Assembly (NCBI GenBank): GCA_950097015.1
Contig: CATNEN010000007.1
Span: 5,074,001-5,138,000, forward strand
Direction of reading: 5' to 3'
Length of the DNA: 64,000 nucleotides
Source: Macrostomum hystrix
Taxonomy: Eukaryota; Platyhelminthes; Macrostomidae
A program made the translations under genes and the position numbers. The notes under the pieces were generated by a model that saw only the letters and a program-made list of their open reading frames with translations, did no database searches and had not been told where the DNA came from. The first letter of the stretch is position 1, and each line of letters begins with the position of its first letter. This document shows positions 11,232 through 24,085 of this stretch, piece by piece.

Positions 11232-14200
11232 ATGATCCAGCAGCCGGCCGACTGCTACCTGGCCTGCTCAACTGAGGACGAGGCGGCCGTCTTTACTCAG
11301 CAGCAGCAGCAGCAGCAGCAGACATTGCTGACGCAAAGCGCTCAGCAAGAGCTTCATCAGCTGATTCCGCAGCATCAGCTGTCGGATGATTCCGAATGTT
11401 CCGGCGGTGGCGGTGGCGTCGGTGGCAACGGCAGCGGAGGCTGCCGCTTCACCCAGGATCAGGTAGCCTGCGTCTGTGAGGTGATGCGCAACTCAGGCGA
11501 CATGGACCGCCTGTCCCGCCTCATCTGGTCTCTGCCACCTTGCGAGCAGCTGCACCGCAATGAGTCCGTGCTCACCGCCAAGGCCTACGTGGCCTCGCAC
11601 CGGGAGAACTACAAGGAGCTGTACAGAATCCTGGAGAGCCACAGCTTCTCGCCGCGGCTGCACCCGCAACTGCAGGCGCTCTGGCTGAACGCACACTATC
11701 GCGAGGAGGAGAAAGTCAAGGGGCGGCCGCTCGGTGCCGTGGCCAAGTACCGGGTGCGCCGGAAGTTCCCGCTGCCGCGGACAATCTGGGACGGCGAGGA
11801 GACATCCTACTGCTTCAAAGAGAAGTCGCGCCAGGTGCTGCGCGAGTGGTACACGCACAATCCGTATCCTTCGCCGAGGGAGAAGAAAGAGCTGGCTGAG
11901 GAGACAGGCCTGACCACCACGCAGGTGTCCAACTGGTTCAAGAACCGCCGGCAGAGGGACCGAGCCGCCGATGGCAAGGACAGGTGAGTGCCCGGGAATT
12001 CGGTGATTGTAGCCTAGAGAATTCACTGTGCAACTCTCTCTCTCAGTTCAACTCTGATTGCAGCTCTCTCTCTCTCAGTTCAACTCTGATTGCAGCTCTC
12101 TCTCTCAGTTCAACTCTGATTGCAGCTCTCTCTCTCAGTTCAACTCTGATTGCAGCTCTCTCTCTCTCTCTTAGTTCAACTCTGATTGCAGCTCTCTCTC
12201 TCTCTCAGTTCAACTCTGATTGCAGCTCTCTCTCTCTCAGTTCAACTCTGATTGCAGCTCTCTCTCTCTCAGTTCAACTCTGATTGCAGCTCTCTCTCTC
12301 TCTTAGTTCAACTCTGATTGCAGCTCTCTCTCTCTCTCAGTTCAACTCTGATTGCAGCTCTCTCTCTCTCTCTCAGTTCAACTCTGATTGCAGCTCTCTC
12401 TCTCTCAGTTCAACTCTGATTGCAGCTCTCTCTCTCTCTCTCAGTTCAACTCTGATTGCAGCTCTCTCTCTCTCTCAGTTCAACTCTGATTGCAGCTCTC
12501 TCTCTCTCAGTTCAACTCTGATTGCAGCTCTCTCTCTCTCAGTTCAACTCTGATTGCAGCTCTCTCTCTCTCAGTTCAACTCTGATTGCAGCTCTCTCTC
12601 TCAGTTCAACTCTGATTGCAGCTCTCTCTCTCTCTCAGTTCAACTCTGATTGCAGCTCTCTCTCTCTCAGTTCAACTCTGATTGCAGCTCTCTCTCTCTC
12701 TCAGTTCAACTCTGATTGCAGCTCTCTCTCTCTCAGTTCAACTCTGATTGCAGCTCTCTCTCTCTCTCAGTTCAACTCTGATTGCAGCTCTCTCTCTCTC
12801 AGTTCAACTCTGATTGCAGCTCTCTCTCTCTCTCTCAGTTCAACTCTGATTGCAGCTCTCTCTCTCAGTTCAACTCTGATTGCAGCTCTCTCTCTCTCTC
12901 AATCGAACTCTGATTGCAGCTCTCTCTCTCAATCGAACTCTGATTGCAGCTCTCTCTCTCAATCGAACTCTGATTGCAGCTCTCTCTCTCTCAATCGAAC
13001 TCTGATTGCAGCTCTCTCTCTCTCAATCGAACTCTGATTGCAGCTCTCTCTCTCAGTTCAACTCTGATTGCAACTCTCTCTCTCAGTTCAACTCTGATTG
13101 CAACTCTCTCTCTCTCAGTTCAACTCTGATTGCAGCTCTCTCTCTCAGTTCAACTCTGATTGCAACTCTCTCTCTCAGTTCAACTCTGATTGCAGCTCTC
13201 TCTCTCTCAGTTCAACTCTGATTGCAACTCTCTCTCTCAGTTCAACTCTGATTGCAGCTCTCTCTCTCAGTTCAACTCTGATTGCAACTCTCTCTCTCAG
13301 TTCAACTCTGATTGCAGCTCTCTCTCAGTTCAACTCTGATTGCAGCTCTCTCTCTCAGTTCAACTCTGATTGCAGCTCTCTCTCTCTATTAAACTCTGAT
13401 TGCAGCTCTCATGTGCATCTGTAATCGCAGAGCCATCTCATAACCAAGTTCCGTCTTTGTCCATTTTACTGAGGCGTCTCAATCTCTGACGCGTTGGTGA
13501 CTATTGTTTTAATGGATTTTCATTACCCCCACGTTTAGTGTTTTGTTGACTCTTGACAAACTTAGCCGGAGCTTGTGGGCAGGTTTCATTGTCCCCCTGA
13601 GAACAGCTGCAACAGCTGCAGCAGCAGCAGCAGCAGCAGCAGTCAAAACTTATTGCTGAGCATATTAAACACTATATATAATAATGATGAGTGTTGACTT
13701 TCATGGGCACTGTTTGGTCACAAGCAGACCATCATTCTATATACGAGCTACTTCAGGGTGGTGTGTCTGTGTGCAATATGCGATAGTTGTTTAACAACTT
13801 ATTGAATATAGCCTAAAATAACATGCTAATAGCGGTGCACTGTGAAAATTCTTACACTGTGTTTGTCGTGCTGTCACTTTGGCTGCACTCGCGTGAGGGC
13901 GAAGCTTTTCAATTTAATTTCCTCTGCAGAAAGTGAGAGAAAACCAGAAGATAGAAATATAGAAGGGTCATCAAGAGGCCACATGAGAACTCGTTTGGCT
14001 GATAATGAATGCTGCATGACAGTTAGACATGAGGCCAAGTTGAGAAAGCTAATTTCTAGTCTCCCTTCTATCAGTTCTGCTACTCCTCACTGCATTCGCG
14101 TCTCTATGGGCCAAGTATTGTTTGCTCTTGTCTGAGCAGCTTCGGCCATAGAACAAGCGAGAATTATGCAAAACCAAGACTCCGAGTTGCCAAGGGAGGG

Positions 14201-17200
14201 ATGTTAACAAAGACTAGTTTAGGATTCGAACCTTCGACCCACTCATGGTCCAACAATTTGTTTGTCTGGCCAGCGGTCCACGAAATAACTTTCGCTTCCC
14301 GTCTTCTCTCGATTTTTTTGGGTCCTAAGACAAACACAAACTCGCTGGCTAGGCCCATTCGAATTAGACAAACAAGACCCTAAACGGTGCCTTCAAAATA
14401 GCTTTTAATGCCCAACTATTTTTTATATGCTGTTTGTCTTTTGTGTTGTCTCCCTACTAGACGGCTAGTAGGCCGTCTGTCAAATTTATTCAGTCTAACT
14501 TTATTTCTATGGGGCCTATTTTCTCGTGAAAAAACACGTGACTTTTGAATGGCCCGCCGAGGGACATCTAGATATACGCTCATAGAACATTTAGACAAAA
14601 ATTTACACGGTGCACGGTGCTTCTAAAGGCTGTGTACAACTGTTCAGTCCACGGACTGGGGTAGTCGCCACCAAAATTTCTACCCAAGCTGATGTAGTGC
14701 AGGAGGGCTGGGGGCAACGGTACATTATTTGGTGACACTAGACCCGCAGGCAGCACGCACACACAGGTGTGTACATCTGCCCTGACTTTCTCATCGTCAG
14801 GCAGTGTACACTCTCACTGTGCCTTGGAGGTTGGCCCTCAAGGGCGTAAATTACACGACAAGCCCCCAAGCCTTCTCTCCGCGGCTGCGCTCCAATTTAT
14901 GAGATGTAGCCTCACCGCAGAATCGAGCTCAGGGACATTAGACTCAGTGGATAGACTCGGGGACATTGGTGTACAGCCGGGTCAAACAAAGCAATAGACT
15001 CGGGGACATTAATGTACAGCTGGGTCAAACAAAGCAATAGACTCGGGGACATTGGTGTACAGCCGGGTCAAACAAAGTAATAGACTCAGGGACATTGATG
15101 TACAGCCGGGTCAAACAAAGCAATAGACTCGGGGACATTGGTGTACAGCTGGGTCAAACAAAGCAATAGACTCAGGGACATTGATGTACAGCCGGGTCAA
15201 ACAAAGCAATAGACTCGGGGACATTGGTGTACAGCTGGGTCAAACAAAGCAATAGACTCGGGGACATTGGTGTACAGCTGGGTCAAACAAAGCAATAGAC
15301 TCGGGGACATTGGACAACGAAAATTATCCAAATGAAATTCTATTTTCGAGTAGAACTGCTCAAACTTTAGAATGGCCTAATTTTAATGATGGGCGGGCGT
15401 GAAAGTTGTGTTCGAGCTGCAATATCCCCAAAAGCGTCAGACATGTCGAGGCCAATCGTTCGGCTGACAGGCGGGGAGACAACCCGAGTTTTTAAGGCGG
15501 GCTAATAGAAAATGGTGCGAGAGTTCTGTTCGGCATTTCTCACTCGCGCACTCATATCGGATCCGCCTCCAGAGAGTGTGCGCGCGCGTCTGGATGCAGG
15601 CAAGGAGGTTGGTTGGGGCTGTGGCTGGCGAAACCTGAGCCGGCTCTCGCTCTCGCTCTTTGAACAGTTCCATCTGGTCAGGTCGAGCTGCAGTGTGGTG
15701 CGCCGCGTGGATAGGCAGAGAGAAAAAAGCGACAAACGAAGGCCTGTCGGTGCAAAAGAGAGTTTTAGGGGGGAGGGGGTAGGTGAGGGGAGAGTTCGGG
15801 GGGGGACGCAGGAGGTGTCAGGTTACTCTCGCATTAGATTTAGGGAACTGGCAGCCCTGTTCCGGGGCTACATGAGTGTGAGACAGTGTCTCTTCTGCTG
15901 CTCTTCAATCGCATGCTAAATTGTGTGCCGAGTATGCCAGGCGTGTCTATTGCAGTTTCTTGACTGTGCGAATGTGCTTTTGTTGCTTTTTTGTTAGCTC
16001 TATGATGGCTCGTCCGATTTCTATATTTTTTTGGTTTCATTGCTTTTTTTCGGTGGAAAAATAAATCTGTGTGCATTTGTTGTTGTCTGTCTGTGAATGT
16101 CAGTTGTTGCAGACCTCATAAGCCAAAGCGTGTGCATCGGTTAACATCGTGATAGGCCTGGGTCGGTATACCGCGTTAGTGAACAGACTGCTGTAACTTG
16201 AGTTGCTGCTTGGGAACCAGATAAAACAAGTGCGGAAAATATTATTCAAATATTCAAGCTTTTGGTTTGCTTTTGATTTGCTTAGGCAACAAAATTTAAT
16301 TCGGATTCGGGAATTTAGAGGAGAAGAATCGGGAATTCGGGGAGAAGAATCGGGAATTATGGGAGAAGAATCGGGAATTCGGGGAGAAGAATCGGGAATT
16401 CGGGGAGAAGAATCGGGAATTCGGAGAGAAGAATCGGGAATTCGGAGAGAAGAATCGGGAATTATGGGAGAAGAATCGGGAATTATGGGAGAAGAATCGG
16501 GGAATTCGGGGAGAATAATCGGGAATTATGGGAGAAGAATCGGGAATTATGGGAGAAGAATCGGGGAATTCGGGGAGAATAATCGGGAATTATGGGAGAA
16601 GAATCGGGAATTATGGGAGAAGAATCGGGAATTCGGGGAGAATAATCGGGAATTATGGGAGAAGAATCGGGAATTATGGGAGAAGAATCGGGAATTATGG
16701 GAGAAGAATCGGGAATTCGGGGAGAATAATCGGGAATTATGGGAGAAGAATCGGGAATTCGGGGAGAATAATCGGGAATTATGGGAGAAGAATCGGGAAT
16801 TCGGAGAGAAGAATCGGGAATTATGGGAGAAGAATCGGGAATTATGGGAGAAGAATCGGGAATTCGGGGAGAAGAATCGGGAATTATGGGAGAAGAATCG
16901 GGAATTCGGGGAGAAGAATCGGGAATTCGGGGAGAAGAATCGGGAATTCGGGGAGAAGAATCGGGAATTCGGGGAGAATAATCGGGAATTATGGGAGAAG
17001 AATCGGGAATTATGGGAGAAGAATCGGGAATTCGGGGAGAAGAATCGGGAATTATGGGAGAAGAATCGGGAATTCGGGGAGAAGAATCGGGAATTCGGGG
17101 AGAAGAATCGGGAATTCGGGTAGAAAAATCGAGAATTCGGGGAGAAGAATCGGGAATTCGGTGAGAAGAATCGAGAATTCGGAGAGAAGAATCGGGAATT

Positions 17201-20200
17201 ATGGGAGAATAATCGGGAATTCGGGGAGAAGAATCGGGAATTCGGGTAGAAGAATCGGGAATTCGGTGAGAAGAATCGGGAATTCGGGGAGAAGAATCGG
17301 GAATTATGGGAGAAGAATCGGGAATTATGGGAGAAGAATCGGGAATTCGGAGAGAAGAATCGGGAATTCGGTAAGGGGAATCGGGAATTCGGTAAGAGGA
17401 ATCGGGAATTCGGTAAGAAGAATCGGGAATTCGGGTAGAAGAATCGGGAATTCGGGGAGAAGAATCGGGAATTATGGGAGAAGAATCGGGAATTCGGAGA
17501 GAAGAATCGGGAATTCGGTAAGAGGAATCGGGAATTCGGTAAGAAGAATCTGGAATTCGGGGAGAAGAATCGAGAATTCGGGGAGAAGAATCGGGAATTC
17601 GGGGAGAAGAATCGAGAATTCGGTGAGAATAATCGGGAATTCGGGGAGAAGAATCGGGAATTCGGAGAGAAGAATCGGGAATTCGGAGAGAATAATCGGG
17701 AATTCGGAGAGAAGAATCGGGAATTATGGGAGAAGAATCGGGAATTCGGAGAGAAGAATCGGGAATTCGGAGAGAATAATCGGGAATTCGGAGAGAATAA
17801 TCGGGAATTCGGGGAGAAGAATCGGGAATTCGGGGAGAAGAATCGGGAATTCGGAGAGAAGAATCGGGAATTCGGAGAGAATAATCGGGAATTCGGAGAG
17901 AATAATCGGGAATTCGGGGAGAATAATCGGGAATTCGGAGAGAAGAATCGGGAATTCGGAGAGAATAATCGGGAATTCGGAGAGAAGAATCGGGAATTAT
18001 GGGAGAAGAATCGGGAATTCGGGTAGAAGAATCGGGAATTCGGGTAGAAGAATCGGGAATTCGGAGGGAAGAATCGGGAATTCGGAGAGAAGAATCGGGA
18101 ATTATGGAGAAGAATCGGGAATTCGGGGAGAATAATCGGGAATTATGGGAGAAGAATCGGGAATTCGGGGAGAAGAATCGAGAATTCGGGGAGAAGAATC
18201 GAGAATTCGGTGAGAATAATCGGGAATTCGGGGAGAAGAATCGGGAATTCGGAGAGAAGAATCGGGAATTCGGAGAGAAGAATCGGGAATTATGGGAGAA
18301 GAATCGGGAATTCGGGTAGAAGAATCGGGAATTATGGGAGAAGAATCGGGAATTCGGGTAGAAGAATCGGGAATTATGGGAGAAGAATCGGGAATTATGG
18401 GAGAAGAATCGGGAATTCGGGTAGAAAAATCGAGAATTCGGGGAGAAGAATCGGGAATTCGGTGAGAAGAATCGAGAATTCGGAGAGAAGAATCGGGAAT
18501 TATGGAGAATAATCGGGAATTCGGTGAGAAGAATCGGGAATTCGGAGAGAAGAATCGGGAATTCGGAGAGAAGAATCGGGAATTATGGGAGAAGAATCGG
18601 GAATTCGGGTAGAAGAATCGGGAATTCGGGTAGAAGAATCGGGAATTCGGAGGGAAGAATCGGGAATTCGGAGAGAAGAATCGGGAATTATGGAGAAGAA
18701 TCGGGAATTCGGGGAGAATAATCGGGAATTATGGGAGAAGAATCGGGAATTCGGGAAGAGGAATCGAGAATTCGGGGAGAAGAATCGAGAATTCGGTGAG
18801 AATAATCGGGAATTCGGGGAGAAGAATCGGGAATTCGGAGAGAAGAATCGGGAATTCGGAGAGAAGAATCGGGAATTATGGGAGAAGAATCGGGAATTCG
18901 GAGAGAAGAATCGGGAATTATGGGAGAAGAATCGGGAATTCGGGTAGAAGAATCGGGAATTATGGGAGAAGAATCGGGAATTATGGGAGAAGAATCGGGA
19001 ATTCGGGTAGAAAAATCGAGAATTCGGGGAGAAGAATCGGGAATTCGGTGAGAAGAATCGGGAATTATGGAGAATAATCGGGAATTCGGTGAGAAGAATC
19101 GGGAATTCGGAGAGAAGAATCGGGAATTATGGAGAATAATCGGGAATTCGGTGAGAAGAATCGGGAATTCGGAGAGAAGAATCGGGAATTATGGAGAATA
19201 ATCGGGAATTCGGTGAGAAGAATCGGGAATTCGGAGAGAAGAATCGGGAATTATGGAGAATAATCGGGAATTCGGTGAGAAGAATCGGGAATTCGGAGAG
19301 AAGAATCGGGAATTATGGAGAATAATCGGGAATTCGGTGAGAAGAATCGGGAATTCGGAGAGAAGAATCGGGAATTCGGAGAGAAGAATCGGGAATTCGG
19401 AGAGAAGAATCGGGAATTCGGAGAGAAGAATCGGGAATTCGGAGAGAAGAATCGGGAATTATGGGAGAAGAATCGGGAATTCGGGGAGAATAATCGGGAA
19501 TTATGGGAGAAGAATCAGGAATTCGGGGAGAATAATCGGGAATTATGGGAGAAGAATCAGGAATTATGGGAGAATAATCGGGAATTATGGGAGAAGAATC
19601 GGGAATTCGGAGAGAAGAATCGGGAATTCGGAGAGAAGAATCGGGAATTCGGAGAGAAGAATCGGGAATTCGGAGAGAAGAATCGGGAATTCGGAGAGAA
19701 TAATCGGGAATTATGGGAGAAGAATCGGGAATTCAGGGAGAATAATCGGGAATTATGGGAGAAGAATCGGGAATTCGGAGAGAAGAATCGGGAATTATGG
19801 GAGAAGAATCGGGAATTCGGGGAGAATAATCGGGAATTCGGGGAGAAGAATCGGGAATTCGGTGAGAATAATCGGGAATTCGGGGAGAAGAATCGGGAAT
19901 TCGGAGAGAAGAATCGGGAATTATGGGAGAAGAATCGGGAATTCGGGGAGAAGAATCGGGAATTATGGGAGAAGAATCGGGAATTCGGGGAGAAGAATCG
20001 GGAATTCGGTGAGAATAATCGGGAATTCGGGGAGAAGAATCGGGAATTCGGTGAGAAGAATCGAGAATTCGGAGAGAAGAATCGGGAATTATGGGAGAAT
20101 AATCGGGAATTCGGGTAGAAGAATCGGGAATTCGGGGAGAAGAATCGAGAATTCGGGGAGAAGAATCGGGAATTATGGGAGAATAATCGGGAATTCGGAG

Positions 20201-22351
20201 AGAAGAATCGGGAATTATGGGAGAAGAATCGGGAATTCGGGTAGAAGAATCGGGAATTCGGGGAGAAGAATCGGGAATTATGGGAGAAGAATCGGGAATT
20301 ATGGGAGAAGAATCGGGAATTCGGAGAGAAGAATCGGGAATTATGGGAGAAGAATCGGGAATTATGGGAGAAGAATCGGGAATTCGGAGAGAAGAATCGG
20401 GAATTCGGTAAGAGGAATCGGGAATTCGGTAAGAAGAATCTGGAATTCGGGGAGAAGAATCGAGAATTCGGGGAGAAGAATCGGGAATTCGGTAAGAAGA
20501 ATCTGGAATTCGGGGGGAAAAAATCGGGAATTCGGTAAGAAGAATCTCGAATTCGGGGAGAATAATCGGGAATTTCTTCCTGATGCCATTTGAGTTCAGA
20601 GTCTAGATTCGAGTCCCATTTGTGGGAGCAGGAGCATACGGTTTTCACTCCGTATCGTCATATCAAACAGTCGTGATTCCAAAATATTGCAATAAAGCAT
20701 TGAGTGGCTCGTAGTTTGAGTGGCCTTAATTTTGAGTGTTTCCCTTATTATTAGCCCGATCCCAATATTTGATCGATTTCATAGAAAATTTTGGACGGCG
20801 ATCAAGGAAGCCAAAAATAGGTCCGAAATGAAAAAAAACTCTGGCTGAAGTGCCGAAAAAGAGGCAAAAATCTGAGTCGAGAGGGGACAGAGGGAAGTTT
20901 GGCTTTTTGAGTCGTGCTCAAAACTACCTTGTCCCCTCGGGGGGGGGGCTGGGAACGAGAAGCTCCTCACTTGGGGTAGGTCAATCACTGCCTGGCACCG
21001 CCCTGTCTCCTGGCCAGCTGTTTGAGACTGCTCATTCACTCTCCCCGCAGGGTGAGAATAGGGCACTCGGGAGCACCCACTTGAGCACCGCTGTGTCCTC
21101 GCGGAGTGGAGAAAAGCGAGTCGAGAATATTCGCAATCGAAAAACAAAAACTTGGCTAGGGATTTTTTCCTCATTTTTCAGCGTCAAGTGCTCTAATGGA
21201 ATATTCTGTTGCTTCCGAAATGCTCGGGGGTAGCTGGGGGTTGAGAGGACAATTAATAAACAATTTAATTCTGTGCCAAAATAAATCCCAAGTTTGAATT
21301 TGGTACTCGAGTCTCTCCACTGTTTGGCTAACAAAGACCTCGGGACCCGCAACACATTTGAGCTGAGTGGCAGCCGTTCGAACCTGTCTTTTTGACTTCT
21401 GAGTTTGAGAAGCAGATGCCACTTGAGCCATCTAATCGAATTGCCTTCATTTGCTCACCTTTTGATTATTGATTTGCTCACTGCAATGTTTGACAAGCTT
21501 ACTGAAGCGCACCTACCTTCGTTCACCACAGAATTCCAGGGCTGGGCAGCCCCTCGGACTCCATCGACCTGAAGCTGGACGACCTGCAGCAGCCGGAGCG
21601 GCCGATCGGGATGTCGGCGAAGGCCCAGCTGCCGGACGAGCTGCATCATTCGGCCGGCGGGGTCGGAGCAACGACTTCCGCCTCCTCGTCGGCCTCGTCA
21701 GCTTCTTCGTCTTTGTCGTCGGCTGGCACTGCGGCACACCTGCAGCAACAGCAGCAGCAGCAGCTGCACTCGACTGCCATTGGCTACCAGCAGATGACCC
21801 CTTACCTGCAGCAGCAGCAGCAGCCGCTCTACCCCATCCTGTCGCCCTACTCGGGCAGCCAGGTTGTCTGCGAGTCGCCTCCGCTGCCGGGCGGCTCCGC
21901 GCACGACAGAACCAGCGCCGCCTCCACCTCGCCTGACGAAGACCTGCCACTGCACCATCAGCACCTGCAGCATGCTCAGCACTACCACTATCAGCATCCT
22001 CACCTCCTCCACCATCATCAGCAACAGCAGCAGCATCAGCAGCTGCATGATCACCAGACCTACCAGACAATGCACAGTCATCAGCACCACCTGCAGCATC
22101 AGCAACTGCAGCAGCAGCAGCAACAGCAGCAGCATCAACTGCACCAGCAGCATCAGCAGTACTTCCAACCCATGGACGAATATCACCATCTGTACCCGTT
22201 TCACCATCAGGCGGCAGCGGCGGCGGCTGCGGCTGTAGCGGCCGCCAGCGGTCACCCAATGACCGACTCGGCTGCGGACAAGAAGCTGACGGAGGCGGAC
22301 GCGCTGCTGTTCCATCCGGGATTCGCCGGTGCGGCGGCCTACAGCCTGTGA
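11232..22351 (+). CDS. SIX1/2: SIX1/2 (sine oculis)-class homeodomain transcription factor
   Basis: Two coding exons, 11232-11983 and 21532-22351, joined in phase (AG|A, DR-IPG) to 523 codons plus stop. The start is the first ATG after an in-frame TAA at 11208. Residues 1-72 are low complexity (polyQ at 23-30, Gly-rich at 58-70). The SIX protein-interaction domain spans about 73-187 ([41 protein letters not shown]). The homeodomain is about 188-247 ([32 protein letters not shown]). The [15 protein letters not shown] signature fits the SIX1/2 subgroup better than SIX3/6 or SIX4/5. Known family role: nuclear DNA-binding factor working with Eya in eye, muscle and sensory patterning. Exon 2 encodes a long Gln/His/Ala-rich tail with no further domain, making the protein longer than vertebrate SIX1. 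The 9.5-kb intron carries three minisatellites. Confidence 0.96.
12025..13412. repeat. CT-rich minisatellite in the SIX intron, 30-36 bp unit
   Basis: About forty copies of a unit made of TTCAACTCTGATTGCAG plus a variable (CT)n tract ending in CAG. It begins about 40 bases after the donor of SIX exon 1. A sub-block (12895-13030) has AATCGAACTC in place of AGTTCAACTC, and a distal block has gcaactc. Each unit resembles a 3' splice site (pyrimidine tract plus CAG). A (CAG)n microsatellite follows at about 13617-13642. Confidence 0.95.
14205..14300 (-). repeat. Possible tRNA-derived SINE head
   Basis: The minus strand at 14222-14232 reads GGTTCGAATCC, a perfect pol III B box. The A-box match near 14270 is weak. 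The surrounding 14164-14390 could be a SINE body, but no ends or target duplication can be defined. Confidence 0.33.
14612..14675. repeat. Fragment shared with the SINE-like element at 40.2 kb
   Basis: The stretch reading AAGGCTGTGTACAACTGTTC followed by agtccacggactgggg matches 40269-40304 with about four differences. Two dispersed copies of a sequence without coding sense indicate an interspersed repeat. Limits are uncertain. Confidence 0.55.
14937..15314. repeat. Minisatellite in the SIX intron, 43 bp unit
   Basis: Eight to nine copies with the core GACTCGGGGACATTGGTGTA followed by cagctgggtcaaacaaagcaata. Differences between copies are mostly single transitions. The following 15315-16310 contains overlapping GC-rich open frames on both strands but nothing recognisable. 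Confidence 0.94.
16312..20572. repeat. Very large minisatellite in the SIX intron, 21 bp unit
   Basis: Roughly 200 copies of a 20-22 bp unit, GAATTCGGGGAGAAGAATCG plus g, with variants GAATTATGGG, GAATTCGGAG, GAATTCGGTG and GAATTCGGTA. Higher-order structure is visible: a 62-bp three-unit block repeats five times (starts near 19063, 19125, 19187, 19249, 19311), and the sequence from 17999 recurs from 18585 (offset 586). Many open frames (up to 535 codons) cross it in several frames; they have no domain and are artefacts of the repeat. The remaining intron, 20573-21531, has no feature I can support. Confidence 0.96.
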
Positions 22352-22671
22352 GCTACACAAATTGTACACACACACAATAGCCCGCCATCTAATACAGATT
22401 TCTAACTGCAATCAAGAAGGCAAATTCACTTTCACTGCTGATAATGTCACCCGGCTTTGCAATAATTGTTTGACTGGCATTGCTGAAGGAATTTGCTTAT
22501 ATTAGTCAAGCATGAGCTCATGATGCAGTGCTCATGTGCTCAGCCATAATCGCTATTCTCACTGCTATTTAACTACAGAATTCAATAGAGTACGCATTGT
22601 ACTTTTAAACTCTTCGGTCACGCTTTTTGAGTGCAATGACTTGCGTTTTCAGTTGCTCTTCCTCTTGTTTC

Positions 22672-22677
22672 ATTAAA
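22672..22677 (+). terminator. Candidate polyadenylation signal of the SIX gene
   Basis: ATTAAA lies 321 bases after the stop codon, within AT-rich 3' sequence and before the next array. It is the only reasonable hexamer seen close to the gene; usage is inferred. Confidence 0.3.
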
Positions 22678-22792
22678 GATTTCTTTTTCAGCTTGTCGGC
22701 TGCAGTGCGCGCATTGTCTCTCCTTATTTTTTAGCTTGCTCTGTCCTACTTGGGTTCTTTCTTGCCTGATAGATTTGCTTCTTCCGATCACC

Positions 22793-23060
22793 CACTCTCT
22801 CCTTCTCTCCCCTTCTCTCCCCTTCTCTCTCCTTCTCTCTCCTTCTCTCTCCTTCTCTCCCCTTCTCTCTCCTTCTCTCTCCTTCTCTCTCCTTCTCTCC
22901 CCTTCTCTCTCCTTCTCTCTCCCCTTCTCTCCCCTTCTCTCTCCTTCTCTCCCCTTCTCTCTCCTTCTCTCTCCTTCTCTCTCCCATTCTCTCTCCTTCT
23001 CTCCCCTTCTCTCTCCTTCTCTCTCCTTCTCTCTCCTTCTCTCTCCTTCTCTCTCTCTAA
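22793..23060. repeat. Polypyrimidine minisatellite, about 11 bp unit
   Basis: About 24 copies of CTCTCTCCTTC or CTCCCCTTCTC. Almost pure pyrimidine on the plus strand. The following 23061-23510 is AT-rich with no gene seen. Confidence 0.93.
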
Positions 23061-23513
23061 ATTCAGAGTTAGTTTATAAAATTGTACATACAACAAATAT
23101 CAATAGGAGTCTGAAAACAGGAGCAAGACCCGAAATCCCCCTATCAATCAGCCTGATGGCCTATGATTAAATTTTGCTTACATTCGTTTTGATATTTTCT
23201 GCACTTTAACACAAATTGTGGTTATGCAATGGATAAACTGCAAAGACAATAACAATTATGCACAGCTTCATCAATAAATCATTGTGGATGATCTATACGC
23301 GATTAATTATCGAAAAATTATCCAAACACACTTGTCTTCTTTCCTTTATTTACCCATGCGCTGACTAATACTCGCAGTAGAGTAAACGGAATTACTTTTC
23401 TTTTCATTGTAAAGAATTTTTACAGATTTTACAGAACAACGAAATGGAACCACCTTTTTAATTATTGATTACACCTGAAAGCCAAGGAGAAAGAGAGAGC
23501 GCGAAGGGAGCTT

Positions 23514-24085
23514 GACTCTTCTCCTATCCTCCTTTCTCCTCTACTCCCCTCTCCTCTACTCCCTTCTCCTCTACTCCCTTCTCCTCTACTCCCTGCTCCT
23601 CTCCTCCTTTCTCCTCTAATCCTTTCTCCTCTACTCCTTTCTCCTCTACTCCCTTCTCCTCTACTCCCTTCTCCTCTTCTACCCTCTCCTCTTCTACCCT
23701 CTCCTCTCCTCCTTTCTCCTCTACTCCCTTTTCCTCTCCTCCTTTCTCCCCTCCTTTCTCCTCTACTCCCTTCTCCTCTTCTACCCTCTCCTCTCCTCCT
23801 TTCTTCTCTACTCCCTTTTCCTCTCCTCCTTTCTCCTCTACTCCTTTCTCCTCTACTCCCTTCTCCTATTCTAACCTCTCCTCTCCTCCTTTCTTCTCTA
23901 CTCCCTTTTCCTCTCCTCCTTTCTCCTCTACTCCTTTCTCCTCTACTCCCTTCTTCTCTACTCCTTTCTCCTCTACTCCTTTCTCCTCTACTCCCTTCTT
24001 CTCTACTCCTTTCTCCTCTTGTACCCTCTCCTCTTGTACCCTCTCCTATTCTCCCCTCTCCTCTTCTCCCCACCCCTCTTCTCCT
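23514..24085. repeat. Polypyrimidine minisatellite, about 15-17 bp unit
   Basis: Units such as CTCCTCTACTCCCTTCT and CTCCTCTCCTCCTTT, with a duplicated block around 23740-23960. Nearly pure pyrimidine on the plus strand. No coding evidence. 24086-24610 is unique sequence without a recognised gene. Confidence 0.93.

Noticed and set aside
15437-15919. Overlapping GC-rich open frames on both strands in the SIX intron
   Set aside because: No recognised domain, no consistent splice sites, and both strands open equally, as expected from GC-rich sequence.
16203-20648. Several long overlapping open frames (up to 535 codons) in the 21-bp array
   Set aside because: The unit is open in several frames and on both strands; no initiation context or domain, and it lies in the SIX intron.
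21864-22238. Ser/Ile/Thr-rich frame
   Set aside because: Shadow of the Gln/His-rich SIX exon 2 in another frame.
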